This document shows positions 33,933 to 43,392 of a stretch of 64,000 bases of DNA, one piece after another. The stretch is from Pseudomonas typographi (lineage in GTDB: Bacteria; Pseudomonadota; Gammaproteobacteria; Pseudomonadales; Pseudomonadaceae), in the NCBI RefSeq assembly GCF_014694385.1, contig NZ_JAAOCA010000003.1:124001-188000 (forward strand), given 5' to 3'. How positions within the stretch are numbered: position 1 is the stretch's first letter; each line of letters opens with the position of its first letter. The translations under genes were made by a program, and so were the position numbers. Below the pieces are notes generated by a model, which saw nothing but the letters and a program-made list of their open reading frames with translations, ran no database searches and was not told the DNA's origin.

Positions 33933-35603
33933 ATGACGCCCCTAATGCCTACGCTGAACACGCCCGCTTTCCATTCATTCAAAGGTTTCACCCGCACCGC
34001 CCTGGCCGTGGCGGCACCCTTGGCACTGGTGTTGGCACTGGGCGCCTGCAAAGGCAGCAACGAGCCGGCAGGCAACACCTTGAAGGTGGCGTTCTGGAGC
34101 GACAATACCCAGTTGGTGAGTATCGACCCGTTCCAGGTGTACTGGCTGGAGCACCGCGTGGTGCTGCGCAACGTGGCCGAATCGCTAACCGACCAAGACC
34201 CGCAGAGCGGCAAGATCATCCCCTGGCTGGCGGAGCGTTGGGCCATTAGCCCCGACGCGCGCGAGTACACCTTTTACCTGCGCCAGGGGGTGACTTTCAG
34301 TGACGGCACAGCGTTCGACGCCCAGGCGGTGAAAACCGCCTTCGACGCCGACAAAGCCTTTGCCCAGCAGTTGCCGAGTGCGTTCGGCGCCACCTACCTG
34401 GCCGGTTACGACCATGCCGAAGTGCTCGACCCGCATACCGTGAAGCTGGTGCTGGCCAAGCCTAACGCGGGCTTTTTGCAGGCCACCTCCACCACCAACC
34501 TGGCCATTCTCGCGCCGGCCTCCTACGCGCTGCCCGCGCAGGAGCGCTCGCGCGGCAAGATCATTGGCACCGGGCCGTTCGTGGTCGAGCATTACACCCC
34601 GGAAAAAGACCTCAAGCTGGTCAAGCGCCAGGGCTACGCCTGGCCCTCGGCAAATGTGAGCAACCCCGGCGAGGCGCACGTGGACAGCGTCGAGTTCAGC
34701 TACATCCCCGAAGACAGCGTGCGCAATGGGCTGTTCTTGCAGGGCAAGGTGGATATCCTTTGGCCGCGCAACCCGTTCGCCGCCGTAGACCTGAAACTGC
34801 TCGAAGCGAACAAAGCCACCCTGCAGAGCCGCTCGTTGCCGGGCCCCGCCTGGAACCTCTACCCGAACACCCGTGGCGGGCGCATCCTGGCCGACATCGA
34901 CGTGCGCCATGCCCTACTCAAGGCGATCGACCGCACCTCTTACGCCCACACCGTTTACAACCCCACGTTCCCGGTGGTGAAGGGCGTTTACGACGACACC
35001 ACGCCGTACTTTCGCGATCAGAGCGATAAGCTCGGCTATGACCCCGACGGCGCCGCGCAACTGCTCGACCACGCCGGTTGGGCCAAGGGTGAAGACGGCT
35101 ATCGCTACAAGGCTGGCCAGCGCCTGACCCTGGTATACAACGTGGCGACCAAGGAAACCGCCGGTGACGTGTTGATCCAGGACCAACTGCGCCAGGTTGG
35201 CATCGACCTGAAGCTCAAGGTGCAAACCAAGGCCGAATGGGCCGCGGCCAACGCCTCGGGGAACTACGACCTGACCAGCACCTATATGACCCGTGCCGAC
35301 CCCATCGTGCTGCAGACCATTCTCGACCCACGCACCGCCAATAGCTCGACGCTGGCCACCAACACCTACACAGCCGAGGTACTACCACGCGCCCAAGTGC
35401 TGTTCGATGCTGGGCTGGGCGCCACTGACGATGCCCAGCGCAGCGTGGCCTACGGCCAACTGCAAGACCTGCTGGTGGACCAAGGCTCGGCGATCCCGGT
35501 GTATGAACGCCTATGGCAGGCGGCAACCTCGCCGCGGGTGAAACACTTCAAATGGACCGCCGAGGGTTTTGCCCTGCTCAGCGACATCGAGGTGGGCCCA
35601 TGA
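33933..35603 (+). CDS. peptide-type ABC transporter substrate-binding lipoprotein
   Basis: 556 residues. After a basic leader a hydrophobic segment ends in a lipobox, LALGAC with Cys39, so it should be anchored to the inner membrane. The family-5 signature YTFYLRQGVTFSDGTAFDAQ follows, and IIGTGPFVVEHYTPEKDLKL is typical of the middle domain. An ATG at 33945 is an alternative start. It opens a four-gene transporter operon with ATGA overlaps. It differs from the binding protein at 11317 in anchoring (lipoprotein versus Tat-exported). Confidence 0.87.
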   Translation: MTPLMPTLNTPAFHSFKGFTRTALAVAAPLALVLALGACKGSNEPAGNTLKVAFWSDNTQLVSIDPFQVYWLEHRVVLRNVAESLTDQDPQSGKIIPWLAERWAISPDAREYTFYLRQGVTFSDGTAFDAQAVKTAFDADKAFAQQLPSAFGATYLAGYDHAEVLDPHTVKLVLAKPNAGFLQATSTTNLAILAPASYALPAQERSRGKIIGTGPFVVEHYTPEKDLKLVKRQGYAWPSANVSNPGEAHVDSVEFSYIPEDSVRNGLFLQGKVDILWPRNPFAAVDLKLLEANKATLQSRSLPGPAWNLYPNTRGGRILADIDVRHALLKAIDRTSYAHTVYNPTFPVVKGVYDDTTPYFRDQSDKLGYDPDGAAQLLDHAGWAKGEDGYRYKAGQRLTLVYNVATKETAGDVLIQDQLRQVGIDLKLKVQTKAEWAAANASGNYDLTSTYMTRADPIVLQTILDPRTANSSTLATNTYTAEVLPRAQVLFDAGLGATDDAQRSVAYGQLQDLLVDQGSAIPVYERLWQAATSPRVKHFKWTAEGFALLSDIEVGP

Positions 35604-36550
35604 GCCGCTACCTGCTCGGCCGCATCGGCCAGGCCCTGCTGGTGTTGTGGGGCGCGTACAGCATTACCTACTTAATTCTCTACTTGCTGCCGGGCGACCC
35701 CTTGTCGATCATGCTCAGTGCCGCCGGCATGGAAATCGACGCCATGTCGCCGGCCGACATCGCCAAAGCCAAGGCCTATTACGGCCTGGACCGGGGGCTG
35801 CTGGAGCAGTACCTGCATTTGCTTTGGGGCGTGTTGCACGGCGACCTTGGCCAGTCGCTCACCCTGGCGCGGCCGGTAACGGCGGTGCTGGCCGAGCGCC
35901 TGCCGACGACCCTGGCCCTGGCCGGCAGCGCCATCGTGCTGTCGCTGTTCGGCGGCGTGGGGTTGGCCTACGTGGCCGCCTACGTACGCTGGCAGCCGCT
36001 TAAGGTGGCGCTGGCGCGCCTGCCGGCCTTGGGTTTTTCGGTGCCGGTGTTCTGGATGGGGCTGCTGCTCATTCAAGTGTTCGCCTTTACCTTGGGCTGG
36101 TTCCCCGCCACCGGCAGCGACGGTATCGAAAGCCTGGTGTTGCCGGCGGTGACGCTGGCGATTCCCAGCGCGGCGGTGTACGCCCAGGTGCTGCAACGCG
36201 GCTTCGCCGGGGTGTGGCGCGAGCCCTATATCGTCACCGCGTTCGCCAAGGGCCTCAGCCGTGGCCAGGTGCAGGCGCGCCATGCCTTGCGCAACGCTGC
36301 CCTGCCACTGCTGACGTTGGTAGGCCTACAGGTGGGCAATACGGTGTCTGGCGCGGTGCTGGTAGAAACCATTTTCGCCCGCAACGGCGTCGGCCGCTTG
36401 GTGCAGGAAGCGGTGTTGCGCCAGGACATTCCCCTGGTACTGGCGGTGGTAGCGGTGTCGGCCGCTGCCTTCGTGCTGGTCAACCTGGTGGTCGACCTGC
36501 TCTACCCGGTGCTGGACCCGCGTATCGCCCACACCGCCAAGGTGCCCTGA
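35600..36550 (+). CDS. ABC transporter permease, DppB-like
   Basis: 316 residues from the ATG at 35600 (ATGA overlap). N-terminal helix SITYLILYLLPGDPLSIMLS, then GVLHGDLGQSLTLARPVTAV, and a coupling loop including REPYIVTAFAKGLSRGQVQA match DppB/NikB-type permeases; the C-terminus reads LYPVLDPRIAHTAKVP. About six membrane helices. Confidence 0.9.
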   Translation: MSRYLLGRIGQALLVLWGAYSITYLILYLLPGDPLSIMLSAAGMEIDAMSPADIAKAKAYYGLDRGLLEQYLHLLWGVLHGDLGQSLTLARPVTAVLAERLPTTLALAGSAIVLSLFGGVGLAYVAAYVRWQPLKVALARLPALGFSVPVFWMGLLLIQVFAFTLGWFPATGSDGIESLVLPAVTLAIPSAAVYAQVLQRGFAGVWREPYIVTAFAKGLSRGQVQARHALRNAALPLLTLVGLQVGNTVSGAVLVETIFARNGVGRLVQEAVLRQDIPLVLAVVAVSAAAFVLVNLVVDLLYPVLDPRIAHTAKVP

Positions 36551-36551
36551 C

Positions 36552-37427
36552 ATGCCCGTGATCAGCGATACCCTCACCCCCACCTGGCGCCCGCGCGGCC
36601 GCCTGCTGCGCCTGCGGGAGGCCGCCTGGCCGTTACTGCGCCGGCCCGGCTTCGTGCTCGCCCTGGCGCTGGTACTGTTCGCCCTGCTCGCGGCGTTGGC
36701 GCCGGCGTTGTTCAGCCATTACGACCCCTACACCACCACCCCGGCGCAGATGCTCCAAGCGCCCAGCCGCGCCCATTGGTTCGGCACCGACGAACTGGGC
36801 CGCGACCTTTACAGCCGGGTGGTGCATGGCGCGCGCCTGTCGATGTTCGCCGCCCTCACTGCCGTGGGCTTGGCGCTGCTGTGCGGCTTAGCGCTGGGGG
36901 TCGTCTCGGGCTTTCTCGGCGGGCGGGTAGACGCGCTGATCATGCGCCTGATCGACGTGATGCTGGCCCTGCCCGGGTTGCTGCTGGCGCTGGCGATCGT
37001 CACCGCCATCGGCTTCGGCACCCTGCCGGTGGCGGTCGCCGTCGGCGTGGGGATCATCCCCGGCTTCGCCCGCACCACCCGCGCCGAAGTTCTGCGGGTG
37101 AAAACCTTGCCTTATGTGGAAGCCGCGCGGCTCGGTGGCGCGAGTTGGGCCAGCACCTTATTGCGCCACGTGCTGCCCAACGCCTGGGGCCCGGTGGCGG
37201 TGCTGGCCACCCTTGACGTGGGCGCGGCGATCCTGGCCACTGCCGGCTTAAGTTTTTTGGGTTTCGGCGCGCAACCGCCGGCCGCCGAATGGGGCACGCT
37301 GATCGCCAACGGCCGGCAGTTCCTGATCACCGCCCCGTGGGTTTCGTTGCTGCCGGGCCTGTTCGTGGTGCTGGTGGTGTTCAGCCTCAACCATATTGCC
37401 CGCACCCTGGAAGAGGCCCAACGATGA
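36552..37427 (+). CDS. ABC transporter permease, DppC-like
   Basis: 291 residues, starting one base after the DppB-like stop. GTDELGRDLYSRVVHGARLS is the DppC signature; the coupling loop RTTRAEVLRVKTLPYVEAARLGG-type region and GFGAQPPAAEWGTLIANGRQ near the C-terminus follow. Pairs with the preceding permease. Confidence 0.9.
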   Translation: MPVISDTLTPTWRPRGRLLRLREAAWPLLRRPGFVLALALVLFALLAALAPALFSHYDPYTTTPAQMLQAPSRAHWFGTDELGRDLYSRVVHGARLSMFAALTAVGLALLCGLALGVVSGFLGGRVDALIMRLIDVMLALPGLLLALAIVTAIGFGTLPVAVAVGVGIIPGFARTTRAEVLRVKTLPYVEAARLGGASWASTLLRHVLPNAWGPVAVLATLDVGAAILATAGLSFLGFGAQPPAAEWGTLIANGRQFLITAPWVSLLPGLFVVLVVFSLNHIARTLEEAQR

Positions 37428-39106
37428 ACCCGCCGCTGATCGATGTGCGTAACCTCAACGTGACCTACCGCGCCGGTGGCCAAGCCACCCACGCCGTGCG
37501 CGAGCTGAGCCTGAGCGTGGCCCAAGGGCAGACGTTGGCCATTGTCGGCGAATCCGGCTCGGGCAAGACCACACTGGCCAGTGCGTTGTTCGGCCTGCTG
37601 CCGAGCAACGCGCAGGTCAGCGCTGGCGAGTTGCTGATTGCCGGGCAGAACCTCACCCACGCCAGCGAGCGTACATGGCGCGCTGTGCGCGGGCGCACAC
37701 TGGCGCTGGTGCCACAAGACCCGATGGTCAGCCTCAACCCCACCCAGCGCATTGGCCGGCAAGTCGCCGAGAGCCTGGCCCAAGCCCACGGTCGGCGCTA
37801 CCCAGGGGTGCACGCTGATGTGCTGGAACTGCTCGCCGAGGTGGGCCTGGATTCACCGGCGCTACGCGCCCGGCAATACCCCCATGAGCTTTCGGGGGGC
37901 ATGCGCCAGCGGGTGCTGATCGCCATTGCCTTGGCGGGCAACCCGCGGGCGATCGTGGCTGACGAACCCACCAGCGCGCTGGACGTGACGGTTCAGCGGC
38001 GCATCCTCGATCACCTGGAGCAACGGGTGCAGGCCCGTGGCATCTCGCTGGTGATCATCACCCATGACCTGGGCGTGGCGGCCGACCGCGCCGACCGGGT
38101 GCTGGTGATGAAAGCCGGTGAAGCGGTCGAGTACGGCGCACCCGCGCAAGTATTGGCCACACCCGCGCACCCCTACACCCGCCAATTGCTCGCCGCCGCC
38201 CCGGCCTTTGCCGAAACCGCCCCGCCACCGGTGGCCCCAACAGCGGCCGCTGGCAGCGTGCCGTTGCTGGCGCTGGACGGTATCAGCAAAGCCTACCGGG
38301 TACCCGCGGTGCAGGGCTCAGCCAGCCACTTTCAGGCCCTGCAGGCGCTGAGCCTGCAAGCCTGGGCCGGGCAAACCCTGGCTATCGTCGGCGAATCCGG
38401 GTCGGGCAAAAGCACCGCGTTGCGCCTGGCCTTGGGCCTGGAAAAGCCCGACCAGGGCCGGGTGCGTTTTGCCGGGCAAGACGTCACGGACCTCAGTTGG
38501 AGCCAGTTCCGCCCCCTGCGTGAACGTATGCAACTGGTGCAGCAAAACCCGTTCGCCGCCCTCGACCCGCGCTTTACGGTGTTTCAGAGCGTGGTCGAGC
38601 CACTGGTGTCGTTCAAGCGCCTGAAGGGCGCTGCGCTGGCCCAGGCCGCGCAGCGGCTGATGGAGCAGGTGCAACTCCCGGCCAGCTACCTCGACCGCCT
38701 GCCGCGCGAGCTGTCCGGTGGCCAACGCCAACGGGTGGCCATCGCCCGCGCCCTGGCCTTGCAACCACAGCTGCTACTGCTCGACGAACCGGTGTCGGCC
38801 CTGGACGTTTCCGTGCAGGGGCAGATTCTCGCCTTGCTGGCACAGCTGCAGGCCGAATTAGGGCTGGCCTATGTGCTGGTATCCCACGACTTGGCCGTGG
38901 TGCGCAGCCTCGCCCACCAGGTGCTGGTGCTACGCCAAGGGCAGGTGGTCGAATATGGCGCGGCGGGCCAGGTGCTGGGCCAACCGCACAGTGCGTACAC
39001 CCGTGAATTGCTCGGCGCTATCCCGGGCCAGCGCGCGGCAGCCCGCAACGGCGAACAGTTGCTTGAGCGGCCCGCGCCTATGGCCGCTTTGAGGCGGGCG
39101 CAGTAG
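37424..39106 (+). CDS. fused double ABC ATPase (DppD-DppF type)
   Basis: 560 residues from the ATG at 37424 (ATGA overlap). Two complete ATPase halves: the first with [17 protein letters not shown] and ADEPTSALD; the second with [17 protein letters not shown] and LDEPVSALD. The linker around residues 260-280 is Pro/Ala-rich. One protein thus supplies both motor domains, unlike the island's other Dpp-type transporter, where they are separate genes. It resembles GsiA/YejF-type fused ATPases; GsiA serves a glutathione importer, an apt parallel for sulfur, but specificity is set by the binding protein. Confidence 0.9.
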   Translation: MNPPLIDVRNLNVTYRAGGQATHAVRELSLSVAQGQTLAIVGESGSGKTTLASALFGLLPSNAQVSAGELLIAGQNLTHASERTWRAVRGRTLALVPQDPMVSLNPTQRIGRQVAESLAQAHGRRYPGVHADVLELLAEVGLDSPALRARQYPHELSGGMRQRVLIAIALAGNPRAIVADEPTSALDVTVQRRILDHLEQRVQARGISLVIITHDLGVAADRADRVLVMKAGEAVEYGAPAQVLATPAHPYTRQLLAAAPAFAETAPPPVAPTAAAGSVPLLALDGISKAYRVPAVQGSASHFQALQALSLQAWAGQTLAIVGESGSGKSTALRLALGLEKPDQGRVRFAGQDVTDLSWSQFRPLRERMQLVQQNPFAALDPRFTVFQSVVEPLVSFKRLKGAALAQAAQRLMEQVQLPASYLDRLPRELSGGQRQRVAIARALALQPQLLLLDEPVSALDVSVQGQILALLAQLQAELGLAYVLVSHDLAVVRSLAHQVLVLRQGQVVEYGAAGQVLGQPHSAYTRELLGAIPGQRAAARNGEQLLERPAPMAALRRAQ

Positions 39107-39115
39107 GCGATGGGC

Positions 39116-39160
39116 AGCCCCCACGTGGCCAACCGGCTGACCGTCACAGCGCGTGGGGCT
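39116..39160. terminator. long imperfect hairpin between convergent genes
   Basis: AGCCCCCACG pairs with CGTGGGGCT, with one bulged base, around a long loop. It lies between the ATPase and DUF4865 stops. No U-tract. Confidence 0.25.
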
Positions 39161-39169
39161 ACCCTGCGC

Positions 39170-39715
39170 TCAGCCCTCGGCCCAGTGCGGCCGCGCCAAG
39201 TACAACACTTCATGCACCTGCCCCGGGGCTTGCCCAGGGTCCGCTGAAAGCACCACCTGCAGCAGCCGCCAGCGCTCGGCGTCCACGGCCAGCACGCTGG
39301 CGGCGACACCCGGTTCGCGGGCATGGGCCTGGTTTTGTTGGCACGCCTCGGCCAACTGCGACGCCAGGTCCAGGCCCTGCGGCAGGTCGCTGTAGGCCAG
39401 GTGGGCAAAGCGTGCCAGGCCGGGGTCGCCCAGCCGTGCGTCCAGGGGTAACCAGGTGCTGATCGGCGCGCGGCCAAAGCTGTCGATCACCCCCTGGTAG
39501 CGGCCACTGAGCAAAAAGTCGCGCAGGTCGCGTGTCGCTTGCCACAGGTACAACGACCCATAACGGGCCGTGGCGCCCTGCTCACCTAGCAGGAACGCCT
39601 TGAAGCGCAGCCCTGGCAGCGCATCCCACTGCGGGCCGCGCTGCAGCGCACGGCGGCGGATGATCGCCAGGTCGTAATCACTGGGCAGGCGGTGCGAATA
39701 ATGTACGACGGGCAT
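39170..39715 (-). CDS. DUF4865 family protein
   Basis: 181 residues from the ATG at 39715, preceded by AGGAGCG. The DUF4865 pattern is clear: HYSHRLPSDYDLAIIRRRAL, DALPGLRFKAFLLGEQGATA, YLWQATRDLRDFLLSGRYQG and VIDSFGRAPISTWLPLDARL. The family is small, cytoplasmic and of unknown function, commonly next to a divergent LysR gene, as here. It resembles monooxygenase-like ferredoxin-fold proteins in size and Trp/Tyr content, but no catalytic residue can be assigned. Confidence 0.82.
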   Translation of the reverse strand: MPVVHYSHRLPSDYDLAIIRRRALQRGPQWDALPGLRFKAFLLGEQGATARYGSLYLWQATRDLRDFLLSGRYQGVIDSFGRAPISTWLPLDARLGDPGLARFAHLAYSDLPQGLDLASQLAEACQQNQAHAREPGVAASVLAVDAERWRLLQVVLSADPGQAPGQVHEVLYLARPHWAEG

Positions 39716-39824
39716 GGTAGGCGCTCCTGGGCCGCTGAGATGAGCCTTCAGCCTACCTCTGCACATAGATTACAAAAAGCCATGGCTGTATATTTCAGAG
39801 ATTGTATATAGAAATGGCCAGCCC

Positions 39825-40676
39825 ATGAAAAGCCTGGATATGGAAGCGGTACACGCCTTCGTGCTCACCGCGAATTTGAAAAGCTTCACCCGTGCCGCCG
39901 AAGTGCTCGACACCACGCAGTCGGCGGTCAGCCTGAAGATCAAGCGCCTGGAACACAACCTTGGCCGCCGCCTGCTGGAGCGTACGCCAAGGCAGGTGCG
40001 GTTGTCGGCCGACGGGGCGGCCTTCGAGGGCGCAGCGCGGGCCTTGCTGGCTGCCCATGAGCGGGCCCTGGCAGCCTTCGGGCGGGTTCAACGGCGCCTG
40101 ACGGTTGCGCTCAGTCATCACCTGGTGGGCAGTGAATTGCCCGCGTTGCTCCAGCGCTTGAACGCCGCTGCACCGGCCTTGGTGTGGGAAGTGCGGGTTG
40201 TCTCGTCACGTGAGGCATTGCAGGCGTTCGATGCCGGCGAGGTGGAGGCCGCGCTGGTGCTTGGCCACGACGCGCAGCGTGCAGACGGCGAGGTGGTGAT
40301 GCACGAGGCGTTTGGCTGGATGGCCCTCGCGGATTTCCAATGGCCAGCGGGCGAGGCCTTGCGCCTGGCCACCCAGGCCGAACCGTGCAATGTGCGGCGC
40401 ATGGCGGTCGATACCCTTGACGCGGCGGGCATCGATTGGCGGGAAGTCTTCGTCGGTGGCGGCATCATAACCCTGGGCGCCGCCGTATTGGCCGGGTTGG
40501 CAGTGGCCGCCCTCGGCCGGCGGGTGGCACCGCCCGGCAGCGTAGACGTAGGCCCACGGCTGGGCTTGCCAAGCCTACCCGGGCGTGACGTGCTCCTGCA
40601 TTCGCAGGTACGCGATACCCCTGGGCGTGACGGCTTGCGGGCCTTGTGCGCGGCGCTGGTCGGTTCACGCGCCTAG
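39825..40676 (+). CDS. LysR-family transcriptional regulator
   Basis: 283 residues, somewhat short for the family. Helix-turn-helix: AVHAFVLTANLKSFTRAAEV, then TTQSAVSLKIKRLEHNLGRR. The effector domain is compact and ends soon after LHSQVRDTPGRDGLRALCAA. It diverges from the DUF4865 gene across a 109-base AT-rich region (39716-39824) and probably controls it. It converges on the rhodanese/C-S-lyase fusion with a 25-base gap. Confidence 0.9.
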   Translation: MKSLDMEAVHAFVLTANLKSFTRAAEVLDTTQSAVSLKIKRLEHNLGRRLLERTPRQVRLSADGAAFEGAARALLAAHERALAAFGRVQRRLTVALSHHLVGSELPALLQRLNAAAPALVWEVRVVSSREALQAFDAGEVEAALVLGHDAQRADGEVVMHEAFGWMALADFQWPAGEALRLATQAEPCNVRRMAVDTLDAAGIDWREVFVGGGIITLGAAVLAGLAVAALGRRVAPPGSVDVGPRLGLPSLPGRDVLLHSQVRDTPGRDGLRALCAALVGSRA

Positions 40677-40701
40677 GCCGAGGCAGGCCCGGGACGCCCG
40701 C

Positions 40702-43392
40702 TTAGCCGCCCGCCTCGGCCAGCCCCTGCGCGAGGTCTGCCAGCAACGACGCGGTGGCTTCCAGGCCAATGTGCAGGCGCACCACCGGCCCTGCCGGCCG
40801 ATAGCCGCCTTGGCGTTCGGCCACGTCCACCATCACCGCCAGGCTCTCGAAGCCGCCCCACGAGGCGCCGATGCCGAACAACGCCAGTGCATCGACGAAA
40901 CGTTCAGCGGCGAACCCGGGCCGGAACTCCACCGAGAGCAGGCCGTTGCTGCCGTTGAAATCACGTTTCCACAGGGCATGGCCGGGGTGGCTGGGCAAGG
41001 CCGGGTGGAACACCCGCACCACCGAGGGTTGCGCCTGCAGCCATTGGGCAACCTCCAGCGCCTGGCGTTGCTGCACCGCCAGCCGCGCGGCCAGGCTGCG
41101 CGCGCCACGCAACACCAGCCAAGCGTCGTCGGGGCTCACCGTATGGCCGAAGGTGTCGGTCATCTTCGACAGTGGCGCAAAGGCCGCCTCAAGGGTGCAC
41201 ACACTGCCCATCATCACGTCGCTGTGCCCGGCCACGTATTTGGTCAGCGCCATGATCGAGATGTCGGCGCCCAGGGCCAACGGCCGGTACAGGTAGCCGG
41301 CGCCCCAGGTGTTGTCCACCGCCAGCAGCACCCCACGTGGTTTGCACAACGCGGCCAGCGCCGGCAGGTCGAGCAGCTCGAACAGTGACGACCCCGGCAC
41401 TTCGGCATAGACCATGCGGGTGTTGTCGCGCAGCAGCGTGGCCACGCCGCTGCCATCGGCCGGGTAGTAGTCGTAGGCAATGCCGAACGGCGCGAGAAAC
41501 TGCTCGGCCAGCCGGCGCACCGGCGCATACACGGCGTCGGTGATCAACACATGGTCGCCCGGGCGCAGGTATGCCAAAAACACCTGGGCGGTGGCGGCCA
41601 GGCCGGTGGCAAACAGCTTGCTGCGGTAACCGCCCTCCAACTCGGTGACCAGGTCTTCCAGGGCATAGGCATTAGGGTTGCCGCGCGCGCCATAACTCAA
41701 TACCCGCTCTTGGTCGCGGCGGGCGCGTGCTTCACGCATTTGCCCGACGCTGTCGAACAGCACCGTGCTCAGCCGCGCCACCGGCGCATTGACCCCACGC
41801 GGGCCGGAAGCGGCCGCGCCACGCCCGGCATGCACCAACTGCGTTTGCACGGCGGGGGTGGCCGCCAACGGGTGAAAGCTGGCGCGCTCTTGGGCGGTCA
41901 TCTGCCCCAGTAGGCCGGTTTCCCAGGCCAGGTATTGGCGCGCGGCGGCTTTGTTACCGGCGTGGCGGTCATGCACGAAAAATAAAAAGTCGATACGTTC
42001 GGCCTCAGTCAGCGGCGCACCGCCCTCTTCCACCGCCAGCCCCTCCAGCGTCGGCAGCCAGCGCGCTTGGGCGCGTTGCGCCGGCGGCAGTTCGTCGGCG
42101 GCCAACTGAGCCACGGCAGGCTCGGGCGTCAGCAGCCACAACGGGCCCTGCACCCCTTCGGCATCCGTGGCCAGGCGGCTACGGCTCGACCAGCGCGAAC
42201 CGGCGGCACGACGCTTGATGAAGGCGGCACTGGCGCGCAGGTCGAACACCGTGGCCGAGCCTTCGGCAGGCGTGGCTGGCGCAAGGTTCACCGCGGGTAG
42301 CGGCACCGTGGCCAAGGCCAGGCCGCTGTGCAATCCGCCCTGTAGCACGAATGCTTCATGGCCCAACTGGCGCAGCCAACTGGCAACGATGGGTGCGCGC
42401 ACGCCGTCGTCATCAAATACCACTACCCGCGCCCGGCGCACACCCACGTACAGGTCGGTGGCCTGGATCAACTGCCCACCAGGGGCGTGCTGGGCGCCGG
42501 GCAATGAGCCTTGGGCAAACTCTTCCGGGGTGCGTACATCGCACAGGAACAGGCTGCGGCTGGGGTCATCGGCCCACTGCTGGACCTGGCCAGCGGCCAC
42601 GCTCACCACCCCGGCACGCTGGGCCAGGCGTTCGGCCGCCTGGCGCTGGGCCGCCTGTTCCGCCGGTGCCGGCGGGTACGGGCGATGTTGGCCGTGCTCC
42701 AGTTCGAGGTCTGCCAAAAACCAACCTTGGGTGCCGTTTTCCAGGGCGAATACCGGGTTGGGCACGCCGAGGTTGATTAGCGTTTGCGCGCCGATGATGC
42801 TACGGGTGCGCCCGGCGCAGTTGATCACGATCGGCGTGCTCGGCGCCGGTACCATCGCCTGAGCACGCAGGCCCAGCTCTCCATTGGGGCAACACGCCGC
42901 GCCGGGGATGCTCATCTTGCTGAACTCATCCAGCGGCCGGCCGTCGAGCACCGCCAGCGGCTGCCCGCTGGCTTGCCAGGCGGCCAGTTGGGTGGCGCTC
43001 ACGTGGGGGGTGTGGCAGGCCAGCTCGATCAGTTCGCCAAAGGCCTTGGACGGCACATGCACCCCGGCAAACAGCTCGCGGCCCGAGGCCTTCCAACCTT
43101 CGGCGCCACCGGCCAACACCCGCACATTGCCGTAACCCTGCTGGCGCAAACGCGCGGCGGCGCGGGGGGCCAAGCCATCGTCGCCTTGGCTGTACAGCAC
43201 CACCCGCACGTGGCGGTTTGGGGCCAGGCGCGGGGCGTCTATTTCCAGGCGGCTATAGGGCAGGTGCACCGCAAAGAACAAATGGGCTTCGCCGTATTGG
43301 CCGTGTTCGCGCACGTCGAACAGGGCCAGCTCCTGGCCGTCGAACAGCCACTGTTCCAGTTCGGCACTGGTGATCGTTTCGCTCATGGTCAT
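40702..43392 (-). CDS. rhodanese array fused to a PLP C-S lyase (cystathionine beta-lyase type), array B
   Basis: 896 residues. Residues 1 to ~500 are a four-rhodanese array like 32233 and 54776: domain 2 has the intact loop NCAGRTRSIIG (Cys192), domain 1 has Tyr-Ser, domain 3 Asp327, domain 4 Thr-Pro in place of cysteine, and the array tail AARQYLAWETGLLGQMTAQE is conserved. Residues ~510-896 are a Cys/Met-metabolism PLP enzyme: YGARGNPN (Tyr567, Arg570), VDNTWGAGYLYRP (Asp693) and the PLP lysine in MALTKYVAGHSD (Lys718). C-S lyases of this class release thiols, H2S or persulfides from cystathionine, cystine or S-substituted cysteines. The fusion implies direct sulfur handover to Cys192. The start overlaps the GST stop as ATGA. 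Confidence 0.92.
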   Translation of the reverse strand: MTMSETITSAELEQWLFDGQELALFDVREHGQYGEAHLFFAVHLPYSRLEIDAPRLAPNRHVRVVLYSQGDDGLAPRAAARLRQQGYGNVRVLAGGAEGWKASGRELFAGVHVPSKAFGELIELACHTPHVSATQLAAWQASGQPLAVLDGRPLDEFSKMSIPGAACCPNGELGLRAQAMVPAPSTPIVINCAGRTRSIIGAQTLINLGVPNPVFALENGTQGWFLADLELEHGQHRPYPPAPAEQAAQRQAAERLAQRAGVVSVAAGQVQQWADDPSRSLFLCDVRTPEEFAQGSLPGAQHAPGGQLIQATDLYVGVRRARVVVFDDDGVRAPIVASWLRQLGHEAFVLQGGLHSGLALATVPLPAVNLAPATPAEGSATVFDLRASAAFIKRRAAGSRWSSRSRLATDAEGVQGPLWLLTPEPAVAQLAADELPPAQRAQARWLPTLEGLAVEEGGAPLTEAERIDFLFFVHDRHAGNKAAARQYLAWETGLLGQMTAQERASFHPLAATPAVQTQLVHAGRGAAASGPRGVNAPVARLSTVLFDSVGQMREARARRDQERVLSYGARGNPNAYALEDLVTELEGGYRSKLFATGLAATAQVFLAYLRPGDHVLITDAVYAPVRRLAEQFLAPFGIAYDYYPADGSGVATLLRDNTRMVYAEVPGSSLFELLDLPALAALCKPRGVLLAVDNTWGAGYLYRPLALGADISIMALTKYVAGHSDVMMGSVCTLEAAFAPLSKMTDTFGHTVSPDDAWLVLRGARSLAARLAVQQRQALEVAQWLQAQPSVVRVFHPALPSHPGHALWKRDFNGSNGLLSVEFRPGFAAERFVDALALFGIGASWGGFESLAVMVDVAERQGGYRPAGPVVRLHIGLEATASLLADLAQGLAEAGG

